Assembly: GCF_946479605.1 (NCBI RefSeq) | Contig: NZ_CAMLGT010000069.1 | Location: forward strand, 1-14,745 | DNA length: 14,745 bases | Direction of reading: 5' to 3' | From: an uncultured Lacibacter sp. | Lineage (GTDB): Bacteria > Bacteroidota > Bacteroidia > Chitinophagales > Chitinophagaceae | Shown here: positions 14,200-14,745 of the stretch, one piece after another | How the letters are laid out: the number at the start of each line of letters is the position of its first letter | Position numbering within the stretch: the first letter of the stretch is position 1 | The notes under the pieces: generated by a model | Database searches by the model: none | Told to the model about the DNA's origin: nothing | Seen by the model: the letters and a program-made list of their open reading frames with translations, nothing else | Program-made: the position numbers and the translations under genes

Positions 14200-14745
14200 T
14201 CACAATTCAAACTCCCACACCGTTCTGTAAGTTCCCTGTTTTTCAGCATACGTTAAGAACTGATTGTAGAAAGGATCGGCACCAACGGTTGCACTATCAC
14301 CAATCACAAAGAGCTGTTCTTTTGCTCTTGTGATTGCCACATTCATTCTTCGGTAATCTTTTAAGAACCCAATATCGCCATCATCGTTACTGCGCACTAA
14401 TGATACAATGATGGTTTCTTTTTCCTGCCCCTGGAAACTGTCGATAGTACTGATGCGCATGCCTTTGGGCAGTTGTTCTTTGGCTGCTGCAACTTGTCCG
14501 GAGTAAGGAGAGATGAACGCCGTCTGTTGTACATCCAGTTGCTCACGTTCTATCAGCTGACGAACAATGTTCAGCTCACCTTCGTTCTGCAGACTCACAG
14601 CATCCGGTCCATGTGTTTCGTTGTAACCGGAACCGGCTGTGTCGATGAATGTTAAGTGCACACCTGTATCGGCAAGGTGTTCGGCTGTATGCAACAGATC
14701 GTTGTAAAAATAACTGCTGCTGAAACCCGCAATGGTTTTACGCAT
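14200..14745 (-). CDS. SF1 (UPF1/IGHMBP2-like) DNA/RNA helicase, C-terminal part (5' end outside window)
   Basis: The last 181 residues of a superfamily 1B helicase on the minus strand. The visible core is the second RecA domain (AAA_12 type). It has SPYSGQV (79-85), the motif V block STIDSFQGQEKETI (99-112) and motif VI NVAITRAKEQLFVIGD (135-150), whose Arg140 is the predicted arginine finger for ATP hydrolysis. The opening residues MRKTIAGFSSSYFYNDLL match the family's 'QYRM...F...FY...L' segment, so the Met at the window edge is almost surely internal and the N-terminal ATPase half with Walker motifs lies beyond 14745. These proteins are normally 600 or more residues. It is a probable ATP-dependent 5'-3' nucleic-acid helicase of unknown role. 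Its stop codon at 14200-14202 abuts the repeat element. Confidence 0.9.
   Translation of the reverse strand: MRKTIAGFSSSYFYNDLLHTAEHLADTGVHLTFIDTAGSGYNETHGPDAVSLQNEGELNIVRQLIEREQLDVQQTAFISPYSGQVAAAKEQLPKGMRISTIDSFQGQEKETIIVSLVRSNDDGDIGFLKDYRRMNVAITRAKEQLFVIGDSATVGADPFYNQFLTYAEKQGTYRTVWEFEL

Noticed and set aside
14124..14333. Plus-strand 69-residue open frame across the repeat element
   Set aside because: It runs through the inverted repeat and into the helicase gene on the opposite strand; composition is not protein-like.
1..14745. Defence island, prophage or biosynthetic cluster
   Set aside because: No integrase, restriction, toxin-antitoxin, phage structural or assembly-line gene was seen. 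The partial helicase at the right edge is of a family found in many contexts and its further neighbours are out of view.

Overview
The window looks like ordinary chromosome from a Bacteroidota bacterium, most likely a Chitinophagaceae-type organism. Several things point there: moderate-to-low GC, A-rich leaders without clear Shine-Dalgarno sites, promoter-like TAnnTTTG boxes, a CHU_C / type IX secretion sorting domain, and many small secreted or lipid-anchored proteins of Bacteroidota families. No plasmid, phage, CRISPR, transposase, rRNA or tRNA feature was found.

Layout. Positions 1-1242 hold the C-terminal end of a Crp/Fnr-type regulator and an alpha/beta hydrolase with an intact Ser-Asp-His triad, closed by a strong terminator. 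Positions 1248-2614 hold two divergent lipoprotein genes, a metal-dependent cyclase-family enzyme on the minus strand and a small six-cysteine lipoprotein on the plus strand. A 316-bp gap (2615-2930) carries two exact copies of a 22-bp sequence, the second in the loop of a hairpin. Positions 2931-4933 are a two-gene unit: a GMC flavin oxidoreductase with a C-x5-C-x3-C motif, and a 94-residue uncharacterised protein. An SRPBCC/AHSA1-like gene with its own terminator follows. Positions 5577-7523 hold a NamZ/DUF1343-like exo-muramidase and a secreted protein built from two repeats. Positions 7752-10268 encode a large secreted S9 serine peptidase, followed by a textbook terminator. Positions 10453-12411 encode a T9SS-exported adhesin-like protein. 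Positions 12484-13985 pair a secreted FKBP-type prolyl isomerase, which has a long N-terminal domain, with a small helical protein. A 214-bp convergent gap is filled by a nested inverted-repeat element and abuts the C-terminal end of a UPF1/IGHMBP2-like SF1 helicase that runs off the window.

How the genes work together. Most products are predicted to act outside the cytoplasm: two lipoproteins, a muramidase, a peptidase, a foldase and a surface protein. This suggests cell-envelope and extracellular-polymer functions, but the genes form separate short transcription units, not one pathway. I found no convincing new multi-gene system. The most interesting material is non-coding: the 22-bp repeat pair and the composite inverted repeat beside the helicase gene. 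After that come the orphan GMC oxidoreductase with a predicted iron-sulfur site and its uncharacterised small neighbour.
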